A stretch of 64,000 bases of DNA from Vreelandella piezotolerans (lineage in GTDB: Bacteria > Pseudomonadota > Gammaproteobacteria > Pseudomonadales > Halomonadaceae). This document shows, piece after piece, positions 28,636-37,363 of the stretch. Location of the stretch: positions 1,922,001 to 1,986,000 of the forward strand of contig NZ_CP048602.1 in assembly GCF_012427705.1 (NCBI RefSeq), read 5' to 3'. The position numbers were made by a program, and so were the translations under genes. How positions within the stretch are numbered: the stretch's first letter is position 1; the number at the start of each line of letters is the position of its first letter. The notes under the pieces were generated by a model. That model saw only the letters and a list, made by a program, of their open reading frames with translations. It searched no databases and was not told the origin of the DNA.

Positions 28636-29673
28636 CTACTTCTTCATCGCCCAGGCCAACGTCTCGCCCGCCAGTAATGGCACGATGGTTTGTCCAGACG
28701 CATAGGGATAACTCGCTGGCAGCGTCCATTCACGACGCTCGAGAGTGATGCTATCCGCATTCGGGGTAAGGCCGTAAAAGCGTGGCCCATTCAAGCTCGC
28801 AAACGCTTCCAACTGGTCGAGGGCCTGCATCTGTTCGAAGGCAGTGGCATAGAGCTCGATGGCGGCTGGGGCGGTGTAAGCACCCGCGCAGCCACAGCTG
28901 GACTCTTTGTCGCCCTTGGCATGGGGCGCGCTATCGGTGCCTAAGAAAAATTTATGGCTTCCGCTCGTAGCGGCTCTCAACAGCGCTTGGCGATGCTGCT
29001 CGCGCTTTAAAATGGGCAGGCAATAGTAGTGAGGGCGGATACCACCAGCCAACATCTGGTTGCGATTGAAAAGAAGGTGGTGAGCAGTAATAGTAGCCGC
29101 CACGTTATCAGGCGCGCTAGCCACGAACTCCGCCGCCTGCTGCGTGGTGATGTGTTCGAATACGACTTTCAAGTTAGGGTGTCGCGCCAACAACGGCTTC
29201 ATAACGCGCTCGATGAACACCGCTTCCCGGTCAAAAATATCGATCTCATGATCGGTTACCTCTCCATGCACCAACAGCGGCATACCCAGCTTTGCCATCA
29301 TGGCAATGGTGGCGTCGCAGTGAGCAATATCTGTCACACCCGAGGCAGAGTTGGTCGTGGCCCCTGCTGGATATAGCTTCACGGCTTTGACGATACCACT
29401 CTCGACGGCACGCTCGATCTCCTCGGGCGGTGTCGTATCCGTCAGGTAAAGGACCATCAACGGCTCGAAGGTGCTGCCTTTGGGCAAAGCGGCAAGGATG
29501 CGCTCGCGGTACGCGACGGCCTGCTCTGTCGTGGTCACCGGTGGTTTTAGGTTCGGCATGATGATCGCGCGACCCATTTGTGCGGCGGTGTGCCCCACCA
29601 CGGCACGAAGTGCCTCATCATCACGCAAGTGTAGGTGCCAATCGTCAGGGCGGGTCAAAGTAATAGCGTCCAC
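28636..29673 (-). CDS. pyrC: Dihydroorotase
   Basis: PyrC closes the pyrimidine ring by converting carbamoyl-aspartate to dihydroorotate. The 345-residue protein has the first zinc ligands in DDWHLHLRD near residue 12, the carboxylated lysine in [13 protein letters not shown], metal histidines in LVHGEV and FEHITT, and the catalytic aspartate in [14 protein letters not shown]. Length fits the E. coli-type class II enzyme (348). I chose the GTG at 29673, with AGGA seven bases upstream; the additional 15 codons of the open frame are not family-like. Confidence 0.95.
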   Translation of the reverse strand: MDAITLTRPDDWHLHLRDDEALRAVVGHTAAQMGRAIIMPNLKPPVTTTEQAVAYRERILAALPKGSTFEPLMVLYLTDTTPPEEIERAVESGIVKAVKLYPAGATTNSASGVTDIAHCDATIAMMAKLGMPLLVHGEVTDHEIDIFDREAVFIERVMKPLLARHPNLKVVFEHITTQQAAEFVASAPDNVAATITAHHLLFNRNQMLAGGIRPHYYCLPILKREQHRQALLRAATSGSHKFFLGTDSAPHAKGDKESSCGCAGAYTAPAAIELYATAFEQMQALDQLEAFASLNGPRFYGLTPNADSITLERREWTLPASYPYASGQTIVPLLAGETLAWAMKK

Positions 29674-29822
29674 GGCGAATCCTATTGATCTAGGTGAAGG
29701 GGATCTGCGAGCGGCCACAGTATACCCAATACGCCGTTAGGATAAATCTGCGCGTGCTCCCACAGGTCCGCGCAAGTGTCGTATCATGACGCCACGCTGT
29801 AAGATCAAGGATTCAGTTGTTT

Positions 29823-30239
29823 ATGCAGAACGTACGCCGCTATGCAGATTTCATTGCCAGCCTGGAAGGGTTGGCATGGCTGGGGCTTGCATGGTCCATT
29901 TCCATATCGATGCACCGTCAAAGCACCGAACCGACACTTGCGGTGATGTTCGTCGTGGCAACGCTGGTACTCTTTAGCTGGGCACATAGGCCGCTACGCC
30001 ACTTACTGCGTCGCTATCACATTCGCAAACGCCGCACCGACATGTGGATCCACACGCTTGCCTTGCCGCTATTGCTAGCCATGTTTTTTCATATCATGCT
30101 GGAGGCACTCCTCGGTTCGGCGTGGCTTCCTCCCAAAATATTGCTGTTCAACCTGCTAGCATCGGCGGGTTGGCTGACGTTTGTCATGACACTTTTCATC
30201 AAGTTCGTCATTCATAGCGTCAAAACATCGAGCAAATAA
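29823..30239 (+). CDS. Small integral membrane protein of unknown function upstream of regB
   Basis: I do not recognise a family. The 138-residue protein has about four hydrophobic helices (residues 16-33, 39-53, 76-97 and 105-128) separated by a basic loop (RPLRHLLRRYHIRKRRTD). It resembles generic small inner-membrane proteins. A TTG two codons before the ATG is an alternative start. It ends eight bases before regB on the same strand, so it is likely to be co-transcribed with the RegB/RegA redox pair and may be a functional partner. Confidence 0.75.
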   Translation: MQNVRRYADFIASLEGLAWLGLAWSISISMHRQSTEPTLAVMFVVATLVLFSWAHRPLRHLLRRYHIRKRRTDMWIHTLALPLLLAMFFHIMLEALLGSAWLPPKILLFNLLASAGWLTFVMTLFIKFVIHSVKTSSK

Positions 30240-30247
30240 GTCGAACC

Positions 30248-31519
30248 ATGCCTACTGCCCTGCCCTTACCGCTCTCTACGCCCAATCGTAACCTGGTTCG
30301 GCTTACCATCGTTCGGGGGATCACCTGGACGGGCTTTTTGATGGCCATCATCGTTGGCATAGAACTCCTGGCATTCGACCTACCCGTCACGGCCGTAGTG
30401 AGCGTGGTCATTGCCATGGGGCTGCTCAACATTGCCACTTGGTGGCGGTTAGGCCGACCCAAGGCCGTAAGCCATGGCGAGTACCTATCGCATCTCTTGG
30501 CCGATATCGCCGGATTGACACTGCTGTTCTATTTTTCGGGTGGTTCTACGAACCCTTTCATTACGTACTACTTGGTCCCTGTCACCATTGCAGCTGCAAC
30601 GCTGCCTTGGCGGCACGCCTGGATCATCGCAGCCTGTGCCATGGCCGGTTACAGCTTCTTGATGTTTTACTATCACCCGATTCCACAGCTGGGCCATATC
30701 AGTAGCGAAGGACCGCTGAGCCTGCATATCTTGGGCATGTGGCTCAACTTTGGACTGTCGGCTGGGCTCGTGACGTTTTTTATCTATAAAATGGCGCATG
30801 CACTGCGCAGTCGTGACAAAGCGCTATCGCGTACTCGTGAAGCCGCCCTTCGTAACGAGCAGGTACTGGCCGTTGCCACCCAAGCGGCGGGCACTGCCCA
30901 CGAGCTGGGCACACCTTTGTCGACGATGGCCGTCCTGCTCAAGGAGATGCAGGCCGATGCAACAAGAGATAGCGCACTGGAGGAGGATATCGCGCTGTTA
31001 CGTCAACAGGTCGATATCTGCAAGTCGCGCCTGCAGCATTTGGTGACGAGTGCCGACCGTCGGCGCATGGCCGAGCCCGAAGTGCTGGACGCCGAAGTAT
31101 GGCTAGCGGGCGTGGTGCAGCGCTGGCTGGTCATTCGTCCCGATGTCAGTCATCGCTTCGACGTCGCAGAGCGCCGCGGCCGACCCTGGCTAGCGGTAGA
31201 TGCAACGCTGGACCAGGCGCTGACCAACTTATTGAATAACGCGGCAGACGCCAACCCTGAACACATCGCGATTCGTTTGGATTGGCAAGACGACAGCGTA
31301 ATCATCGATATACGCGACCACGGCCCAGGCGTGGCCATGTCGATTGCCGACCAGCTAGGTGATACGTTCGTCTCGACCAAAAGCAAAGGGTTGGGCATTG
31401 GCCTGTTTCTCACCCATGCCACCATCAACCGCTTCGGCGGCGGCGTTAGCCTGTACAATCATCCCGAAGGTGGAACGCTGACCGAGGTCACGCTGCCACG
31501 CGGCTCAGCGCCCAACTAA
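30248..31519 (+). CDS. regB: RegB/PrrB-family redox sensor histidine kinase
   Basis: The 423-residue protein has six N-terminal membrane helices and the ubiquinone-binding heptapeptide GGSTNPF (about residue 98) that marks the RegB/PrrB/ActS family. The phospho-acceptor H218 is in AGTAHELGTPLST, and C258 (VDICKSRL) matches the redox-active cysteine of RegB. The ATPase domain has LLNNAADA, DHGPGV and GLGIGLFLTHATI. In alphaproteobacteria RegB senses quinone redox state and phosphorylates RegA, controlling respiration, carbon and nitrogen fixation. The gene is directly followed by regA; the set of target genes here is unknown. Confidence 0.92.
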   Translation: MPTALPLPLSTPNRNLVRLTIVRGITWTGFLMAIIVGIELLAFDLPVTAVVSVVIAMGLLNIATWWRLGRPKAVSHGEYLSHLLADIAGLTLLFYFSGGSTNPFITYYLVPVTIAAATLPWRHAWIIAACAMAGYSFLMFYYHPIPQLGHISSEGPLSLHILGMWLNFGLSAGLVTFFIYKMAHALRSRDKALSRTREAALRNEQVLAVATQAAGTAHELGTPLSTMAVLLKEMQADATRDSALEEDIALLRQQVDICKSRLQHLVTSADRRRMAEPEVLDAEVWLAGVVQRWLVIRPDVSHRFDVAERRGRPWLAVDATLDQALTNLLNNAADANPEHIAIRLDWQDDSVIIDIRDHGPGVAMSIADQLGDTFVSTKSKGLGIGLFLTHATINRFGGGVSLYNHPEGGTLTEVTLPRGSAPN

Positions 31520-31554
31520 GCGAGGCGACAGTGATCAAGACAAACGAGGGAAGT

Positions 31555-32094
31555 ATGCAGAACCAAGCGCAGCGCCTGCTGATTGTCGATGACGATGAGA
31601 TGTTTTGCCACGTACTGAGCCGCGCCTTGACCCGGCGAGGATTTGAGGTCATGGTCGCGCATGATGCCGATCAAGCACTGAGCACTGCGTCACACTTCAA
31701 GCCGACCATGGCCACTCTGGACCTGAAGCTGGAACACAGCTCTGGACTCAAACTGCTGCCCGATCTCCTGTCTGCCGTGCCCGATTGTCGTATCGTGGTG
31801 CTGACCGGCTATTCCAGTATCGCAACGGCAGTCGAGGCCATCAAACTGGGCGCCATCAACTACCTATGCAAACCAGCGGATGCAGATGATGTGATGACAG
31901 CATTCGAGCATCCTGATGCCGATCCCAATGTGGAATTGGCAGACAACCCTCCTTCCATCAACCGGATCACCTGGGAGCATATTCAAAAAGTGCTACAAGA
32001 GCACGACGGCAATATCTCAGCGACAGCTCGGGCACTGGGCATGCACCGCCGCACGCTGCAGCGCAAACTGCAAAAACGTCCGGTTCGCCGCTAA
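31555..32094 (+). CDS. regA: RegA/PrrA-family response regulator
   Basis: The 179-residue protein has a receiver domain (LLIVDDDEMF, phospho-acceptor D56 in TLDLKLEH, conserved VVLTGYSSI and the lysine in LCKPAD) and a C-terminal Fis-type helix-turn-helix (DGNISATARALGMHRRTLQRKL), the pattern of RegA/PrrA/ActR. I chose the ATG at 31555, with GAGGG upstream, over a GTG eight codons earlier. It is 35 bases from regB and forms its cognate pair. Confidence 0.92.
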   Translation: MQNQAQRLLIVDDDEMFCHVLSRALTRRGFEVMVAHDADQALSTASHFKPTMATLDLKLEHSSGLKLLPDLLSAVPDCRIVVLTGYSSIATAVEAIKLGAINYLCKPADADDVMTAFEHPDADPNVELADNPPSINRITWEHIQKVLQEHDGNISATARALGMHRRTLQRKLQKRPVRR

Positions 32095-32102
32095 GCTTTT
32101 GA

Positions 32103-32137
32103 GCCTGCTCCCCCATGAGTCTTTTAGGAGAGCAGGC
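32103..32137. terminator. Weak hairpin between convergent regA and bdhA
   Basis: GCCTGCTC and GAGCAGGC form an eight-base-pair stem around a 19-base loop that contains TCTTTTAG. No T-tract follows, so its terminator role is uncertain. Confidence 0.35.
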
Positions 32138-32149
32138 AATCGGCACTGT

Positions 32150-32923
32150 TTAGTGCGCCGTCCAACCAAGATCGATGTTCCAGCTAGCCCCCGTCACGGC
32201 CCCTGCCGCGTCCGAGGTCAGATAAGCCACCAGCTGAGCCACTTCGGATGGTTCGATGAGGCGTTTGACGGCGGCATTTTTGAGCATGATCTTCTCGATG
32301 ACCTCTTGCTCATCCATATGATTGAGCTTCGCTTGATCCGCGATCTGATTATCGACCAGCGGCGTTTTCACGTATGCTGGGCAAATCGCATTTGCTGTAA
32401 TGCCCTGCTCGCCACCCTCCAGCGCTGCGGTTTTGGTCAACCCGATCATGCCATGTTTGGCGCTGATATACGCCGCTTTGCCTGGTGACGCCACCTGCGC
32501 ATGAATAGAAGCGATGTTCACCACACGGCCCCAACCCTTCTCACGCATGTAAGGCCAGGCGGCCTGGGTGAGCAGGAAAGGGGCTGTCAGCATCAGATCG
32601 ATGATTTGGCGCCACTTCGCTTCAGGAAAAGTCTCGATCGAAGCAACATGCTGAATGCCTGCGTTATTGACGAGAATATCCACGCCACCAAAACGCTTGA
32701 CCGCCTCGGCGATCGCGCCACGACACGCATCGGGATCGGTAAGATCCGCTTGATAGAACGCGGCACCTGCTGCCTCCGCAATCTCTTTACCAGCCGGATT
32801 GAAGTCGACGGCCAATACTTGATGCCCCTGCTCACAGAAATGTCGAACGACGGCTTCCCCGATGCCACTGCTGGTACCCGTTACCACGGCAACCCGTGGT
32901 GTTGTCGCTTTTTGCGATGCCAT
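32150..32923 (-). CDS. bdhA: D-3-hydroxybutyrate dehydrogenase (SDR family)
   Basis: This 257-residue short-chain dehydrogenase oxidises D-3-hydroxybutyrate to acetoacetate with NAD. The nucleotide motif is VVTGTSSGIGEAV, the active site is in VASPGKAAYISAKHGMIG (YxxxK), and NNAGIQH is the SDR structural motif. ITANAICPAYVKTPLV with a following helical lid is characteristic of 3-hydroxybutyrate dehydrogenases. Together with the scoAB genes 2 kb away it could feed hydroxybutyrate from polyhydroxybutyrate into central metabolism. Confidence 0.87.
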   Translation of the reverse strand: MASQKATTPRVAVVTGTSSGIGEAVVRHFCEQGHQVLAVDFNPAGKEIAEAAGAAFYQADLTDPDACRGAIAEAVKRFGGVDILVNNAGIQHVASIETFPEAKWRQIIDLMLTAPFLLTQAAWPYMREKGWGRVVNIASIHAQVASPGKAAYISAKHGMIGLTKTAALEGGEQGITANAICPAYVKTPLVDNQIADQAKLNHMDEQEVIEKIMLKNAAVKRLIEPSEVAQLVAYLTSDAAGAVTGASWNIDLGWTAH

Positions 32924-33000
32924 CCCAGTTTCCTTTTATGACGTACATGAAAATGAAGAGATAAACGTTGGTGAGTATAGGAGCCACCTACTGCTTCTGC

Positions 33001-33450
33001 CTACTCGGGCGACGCATAAGCAGCGCTGGGCTGCGTCATCAACTGCTGCATCATACGCTGGGCGAGGCGAGCCGTTTCTTGCAAAGACTCTAGATCGCTC
33101 AAGTCATCCAGTATCTTTCGCTTGTAGAGCTCGATACCCGTAGACAAACGCTCCAACACCAACGCATAACGGCCAGATGGCAGCGCCAGCACACACTGCG
33201 AATCCAGCGGAGCCTCTAACGTAGCCTGTTCCGGTAACGCCACCAACCACAGCTCACAGGGGGTAATCAGTGCACCCGCCATGACGCTAGCACCGCTAAT
33301 CCGCGTGTCGAGATGTTGAAAACAGAGAGCATCCACCCCTAATCGAGGGTTGAAGTGCGGCTGCTGCTTCAGCGTTGCCAAATGATCATCGCGATAACAC
33401 TTAGCCAGCTCGGCTAAATGTCCATACTCATGCGGTGCCAAGGTCTGCAT
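33001..33450 (-). CDS. HybE-like protein ([NiFe]-hydrogenase chaperone fold), no hydrogenase nearby
   Basis: The 149-residue protein resembles the HybE/HupJ family, recognised by NPRLGVDALCF and by MAGALITPCELWLVALP, which match the family's NPxLxVEAVGF and GVLITPWFMNLVLLP patterns. SGRYALVLERLSTGIELYKR follows, where the family often has a G-rich segment. HybE proteins assist maturation of NiFe hydrogenases and some have a rubredoxin domain. Here none of the hydrogenase or Hyp genes is in the window. The gene is oriented opposite to grxA. The assignment is by pattern only and moderate. Confidence 0.5.
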   Translation of the reverse strand: MQTLAPHEYGHLAELAKCYRDDHLATLKQQPHFNPRLGVDALCFQHLDTRISGASVMAGALITPCELWLVALPEQATLEAPLDSQCVLALPSGRYALVLERLSTGIELYKRKILDDLSDLESLQETARLAQRMMQQLMTQPSAAYASPE

Positions 33451-33587
33451 GGATTCTCCTGATCTATGTCGCTGATTGGTGTGCTTTATAGCAAACGTAG
33501 CGTGGCGCTATTGGCTAAAAAGCGCTCCCTACGCCACAATGAGCATCGATTTTCATTTAACGCTCATATCGTAAAGGAGTCACTGCC

Positions 33588-33851
33588 ATGTTTGTGGTCA
33601 TTTTTGGGCGCATGTCGTGCCCTTTTTGCGTTCGCGCCAAACAACTTGCCGAGCATCTTGAAAACAGCGGCAAGATCGACGGTTACCGCTATGTGGACAT
33701 GCCCTCAGAAGGGGTCACCAAGGACGATATCGCCAAAACGGCGGGTAAGCCCATCCATACCGTTCCTCAAATCTTCGTCGATCAGCAGCACGTCGGCGGC
33801 TATACCGAATTTGATCAGTTCGTGCGTGAAAAACAGCTGCTGGCTTCCTAA
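33588..33851 (+). CDS. grxA: Glutaredoxin 1
   Basis: An 87-residue glutaredoxin with active site CPFC in FGRMSCPFCVRAK, the conserved TVPQIFVDQQHVGGYTEF that binds glutathione and the GrxA-type EGVTKDDIAKTAGKP. The match to E. coli GrxA is close over the whole length. It reduces disulfides and protein-glutathione mixed disulfides in the cytoplasm. The ATG has GGAG eight bases upstream. No OxyR site was sought successfully. Confidence 0.95.
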   Translation: MFVVIFGRMSCPFCVRAKQLAEHLENSGKIDGYRYVDMPSEGVTKDDIAKTAGKPIHTVPQIFVDQQHVGGYTEFDQFVREKQLLAS

Positions 33852-33965
33852 TAGGCGTTAAATTGGCCGTTTAAGCCCGTTGAACCTGTCAATTCCTTGC
33901 TTGCCTATACTGACCTTTCAACTATCCGTTGACTTACGGACGTCTTTAGGCGGCGAGGATTCCCC

Positions 33966-34733
33966 ATGCAGCGCGAGGAGTTTTTACAACAGCTGTGGCT
34001 GGACTACGTCCACACCCACCCCGATATCGGCAGCTTAAGGTTATGGCCGCTCAGCACCCAGGCAGAATACTTGACGCTGGTCACGCTGAATTACGGCCCC
34101 TTCGCCATGAACGCTCTAGGACTCCCTTTGGCACGCATGGGCTACCGCTCGGCGGGGTATTACGCCATGGCTGACAAAGGGCTGCTGATTCACTTGATGG
34201 CTCCCAGCGACGATACCAGTTGGCTGGTCCTTGCTGAGCTACAAATAGGCACGCTTTCGAAAGCGCCCAGAGAAGCGCTGACGACGCTGGTGCATCAAAG
34301 CCACCCGGCTGATTGCAAAGGGCATAATCTTTTGTGCCGAGGTAGGCCTTGGCCAATGCCCTCATGGACACTCTACCGACAGCTACACAGCGCGCACCCA
34401 CTGGCCGCTTGGCTTGCCGTCATGGGGCCTCGGCTGCATCATGCCGGTTTCGACTGCCATCGAATGCAGGCACCCCTCGCCACCCTAAACGAACAGTTAG
34501 AGAAGGCCGGCATGCCGCCACTAAGTGGCCAACAAAACGGTGTCTTTTCCGTTTCCAATCTACTCGAGCACCGTTTTTACCCGGCGATGCCGCAAAAAAT
34601 GGTCTTCAACGACGGCGACGAGCACCGCTTGTGCTTGGGTGGATTAGCCCTGATTCAAAAACAGGTCAGTGATGATCACGAACGTGTGGCAGAGATTTTG
34701 CTGCCTTTTCACACTCGCTGCGAAATGGCGTGA
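33966..34733 (+). CDS. DUF1338-like protein (possible VOC-type metalloenzyme, short form)
   Basis: This 255-residue protein shows a pattern reminiscent of short DUF1338 proteins: GYRSAGYYAMADKGLLIHLMAP, a LAELQIGTLS strand, a PSWTLYRQL segment, then LHHAGFD and a late LLEHRFY. The family includes the 2-oxoadipate dioxygenase/decarboxylase HglS. Of the expected metal ligands, the histidine in an NDHIAFRTF-type motif seems replaced (QAEYLTLVTLN), while a late histidine and the glutamate in LLEH remain. It is followed after 38 bases by the convergent scoB. I treat this as a weak assignment and the function as unknown. Confidence 0.45.
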   Translation: MQREEFLQQLWLDYVHTHPDIGSLRLWPLSTQAEYLTLVTLNYGPFAMNALGLPLARMGYRSAGYYAMADKGLLIHLMAPSDDTSWLVLAELQIGTLSKAPREALTTLVHQSHPADCKGHNLLCRGRPWPMPSWTLYRQLHSAHPLAAWLAVMGPRLHHAGFDCHRMQAPLATLNEQLEKAGMPPLSGQQNGVFSVSNLLEHRFYPAMPQKMVFNDGDEHRLCLGGLALIQKQVSDDHERVAEILLPFHTRCEMA

Positions 34734-34771
34734 GCGCTCGCCCACGCCTTATGCTACTGAAAGAAAAACGC

Positions 34772-35434
34772 TTATTCGTCGAACGTCATTTCCGGGACGT
34801 GATCGGGAACGATCAGTTTACCAGCGGTTTTCTCGACGATCTCTTCGACGCTAATGCCTGGCGCTCGCTCCTTGAGAATGAAGGCGCCATCTTTGATCTC
34901 CAAATAGGCTAGGTCCGTCAACACACGATTGATGCAACCAGCACCTGTCAGAGGCAAGTTACACTTTTCTAGCAATTTGGATTCGCCGTGTTTCGACGCA
35001 TGGGTCATGGTGCAAATGATGTTTTCTGCACCTGCCACGAGATCCATGGCGCCGCCCATGCCTTTGATGAGCTTTCCGGGTATCATCCAGGACGCAATGT
35101 TGCCCTCTTGGTCGACTTCAAACGCACCCAGAACGGTCAAATCCACATGACCGCCGCGAATCATGGCAAACGACTCAGCGGAGGAGAAAATCGCCGCCCC
35201 TGGTCGGGCAGTAACGGTCTGCTTACCCGCATTGATCATGTCTGGATCTACTTCTTCCTCGGTGGGAAACCGCCCCATTCCTAGCAGCCCATTTTCGGAC
35301 TGGAGCATGACATCCATGCCATCCGGGATATAGTTGGCCACCAGCGTGGGAATACCGATACCTAGATTGACGTAGAAACCATCCTGCAATTCACGCGCTA
35401 CACGCTGCGCCATTTGTTCACGAGTTAAAGCCAT
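34772..35434 (-). CDS. scoB: 3-Oxoacid CoA-transferase, subunit B
   Basis: The 220-residue beta subunit of a succinyl-CoA:3-oxoacid (or acetoacetate) CoA-transferase. The catalytic glutamate is in MLQSENGLLGMG (ENG motif), preceded by NLGIGIPTLVANYIP. A late GAFILKERAPGISVEEI is typical of ScoB/AtoA. With ScoA it exchanges CoA between succinyl-CoA and acetoacetate, giving acetoacetyl-CoA. It follows scoA by 48 bases and forms an operon; the LysR gene upstream is divergent. PcaJ and AtoA are close alternatives. Confidence 0.92.
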   Translation of the reverse strand: MALTREQMAQRVARELQDGFYVNLGIGIPTLVANYIPDGMDVMLQSENGLLGMGRFPTEEEVDPDMINAGKQTVTARPGAAIFSSAESFAMIRGGHVDLTVLGAFEVDQEGNIASWMIPGKLIKGMGGAMDLVAGAENIICTMTHASKHGESKLLEKCNLPLTGAGCINRVLTDLAYLEIKDGAFILKERAPGISVEEIVEKTAGKLIVPDHVPEMTFDE

Positions 35435-35482
35435 GGTGCCACCTCTTGTCTTAGTCCTGAGTTGATTGTTGGCGTTCTTCGC

Positions 35483-36187
35483 TTAACTGCGCACGGTGCG
35501 CTTCTCGATGCGTTTCTCGAACGTACCTTGAATAATGCGATCGACGTAGATTCCTGGTGTATGAATCTGGCTGGGTTCCAGTTCACCTGGCTCAACGATC
35601 TCCTCAACTTCAACGACGGTAATTTTGCCTGCGGTTGCCGCCATGGGATTGAAATTTTGTGCCGTATGGCGATACATGACGTTGCCATACCGGTCGGCTT
35701 TCCAGCCTTTAACAATTGCAAAATCGCCTTTGATCGCCTCTTCCAAAATGTAATGACGTCCATCAAAGACCCGTACTTCTTTGCCTTCACCAATCGGCGT
35801 GCCATAGCCGGTGGCGGTATAGAATGCAGGAATACCCGCCCCGCCTGCCCGCATCTTTTCGGCGAGCGTCCCTTGTGGCGTCAGTACGACATCGATTTCG
35901 TCGTTCAACATCTGCTGTTCGAACAGGGCGTTCTCGCCCACGTACGAGGCGATAATCTTACTGATTTGGCGGTCCTCGAGCAGTACGCCCAAACCAAAAC
36001 CATCCACGCCACAGTTATTGGAAACCACGGTAAGGTCTTTGACGCCACGACGTTTGATCTCGGCAATCAGGTTTTCAGGGATACCACATAACCCAAAACC
36101 ACCGGCAATTACGGTCATACCGCTCTCGATGCCTTCCATTGCTTCTTCGTAGGAAGCCACACGCTTATCGAATCCTGCCATTGTCAT
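35483..36187 (-). CDS. scoA: 3-Oxoacid CoA-transferase, subunit A
   Basis: The 234-residue alpha subunit of the CoA-transferase. It has [19 protein letters not shown] (the conserved GFGLCG CoA-binding motif) near residue 24, the family stretch [13 protein letters not shown], and [17 protein letters not shown]. It pairs with ScoB immediately downstream. The gene pair, near bdhA, fits ketone-body or polyhydroxybutyrate breakdown. The divergent LysR gene is a probable regulator. Confidence 0.92.
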   Translation of the reverse strand: MTMAGFDKRVASYEEAMEGIESGMTVIAGGFGLCGIPENLIAEIKRRGVKDLTVVSNNCGVDGFGLGVLLEDRQISKIIASYVGENALFEQQMLNDEIDVVLTPQGTLAEKMRAGGAGIPAFYTATGYGTPIGEGKEVRVFDGRHYILEEAIKGDFAIVKGWKADRYGNVMYRHTAQNFNPMAATAGKITVVEVEEIVEPGELEPSQIHTPGIYVDRIIQGTFEKRIEKRTVRS

Positions 36188-36271
36188 GCCTCACGTTGTT
36201 GTTGAATACGGTTCGGTGTCGAGAATGCTGATTGAAACAGTGTAAGCAGCGTTAGCTCGGCTGTCGCCCTA

Positions 36272-36336
36272 TTGCCAGTGTTGTCTCGGATGATATATTT
36301 GTTAAGTTTGTTTTTCTTATCAATTTATTTTAACAA
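36272..36336 (+). promoter_or_regulatory. Promoter and inverted repeat in the scoA/lysR divergent gap
   Basis: TTGCCA (36272) lies 16 bases before TATATT (36294), a reasonable sigma-70 promoter for the LysR gene. TTGTTAA (36299-36305) and TTAACAA (36330-36336) form an inverted repeat 24 bases apart just after it, a candidate LysR binding region. Both calls are by eye. Confidence 0.4.
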
Positions 36337-36352
36337 CTTATAAAGAGACGCC

Positions 36353-37252
36353 ATGACCGTTAAGCAGCTTCGCGCCTTCTTGGCTGTAGCGCAAACCCTC
36401 AGCTTCACTCAAGCATGCGAGCGTCTGCACCTTTCACAGCCCGCCTTGAGCCTTGCTATCAAAGGGTTAGAGGATTCTCTCGGCGGAAAACTACTCATCC
36501 GCAGTACGCGAAGCGTGAGACTTACCCCCGAGGGAGCGTCCCTACTCCCTCTCGCCAAGCATTTGCTAGCCCAATGGGACAATACCGAAGAGCGACTGCG
36601 TCAGCGCTTCACCCTCCAGCTCGGACGACTCAGCGTGGCCGCCATGCCCTCATTTGCCGGTAACTTGTTGCCAAGCGCGCTGATCAAGTTTCGTCAGCAG
36701 TATCCTAAGATCAACGTCACCGTTCATGACGTCATCAATGAAGAGGTGATGGACATGGTCCGCTCTAGGCAGGTAGAAATTGGCATTGCCTTCGCTCCGG
36801 AAGGCACTGGTAGCTTGAATTTCACGCCGCTTTTTGAGGATCGATTCGTTGCCGTCGTCTCCTCCTCCTCCCCGCTGGCGGGCTCCACCTCGCTCTCTTG
36901 GCAGCAGCTCCTGGCGCACGACTTCATGACACTTCAGCGCCCTTCGATGGTACGGCGTTTATTGGAACAGGAACTCGGGAAGCGCCAAATGGCGCTTCCC
37001 GTCGCCTTCGAGAGCCATCAGCTAGCCACGGTGGGCCGTATGGTGGCGGAGGGGCTGGGGGTTAGCGCTGTCCCATCGATGTGCATTCGGCAAATGCATG
37101 AACTAGGGGCTCACTGCGTACCCCTTGAAGCACCCAGTATCGCTTGTCGAGTGGGCATCCTCACGCAAGAAGAACTCTCGGTAGCCGCCCATGCGCTGCG
37201 CAGCGTTCTGTTGGAATGCATCAAAACACCCTCGCTGTTGGCGTCGTCCTAA
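36353..37252 (+). CDS. LysR-family regulator divergent from scoAB
   Basis: A 299-residue LysR-type regulator. The DNA-binding domain starts MTVKQLRAFLAVAQTLSF with helix-turn-helix QACERLHLSQPALSLAIKGL. The effector domain has the usual periplasmic-binding fold. Its place opposite scoA suggests it controls ketone-body use, by the common LysR layout. The effector is unknown. The upstream gap has an inverted repeat. Confidence 0.87.
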   Translation: MTVKQLRAFLAVAQTLSFTQACERLHLSQPALSLAIKGLEDSLGGKLLIRSTRSVRLTPEGASLLPLAKHLLAQWDNTEERLRQRFTLQLGRLSVAAMPSFAGNLLPSALIKFRQQYPKINVTVHDVINEEVMDMVRSRQVEIGIAFAPEGTGSLNFTPLFEDRFVAVVSSSSPLAGSTSLSWQQLLAHDFMTLQRPSMVRRLLEQELGKRQMALPVAFESHQLATVGRMVAEGLGVSAVPSMCIRQMHELGAHCVPLEAPSIACRVGILTQEELSVAAHALRSVLLECIKTPSLLASS

Positions 37253-37363
37253 CATCTTGATGCGGTTATGCTGGGCAGCGTGACGTTGATCCATTAGCAT
37301 TTATCCTAGAGCGCGTGTCGAGTAAGACAGGACACGCTGTCAGGTCGCTGTGAGGATTGTGGT

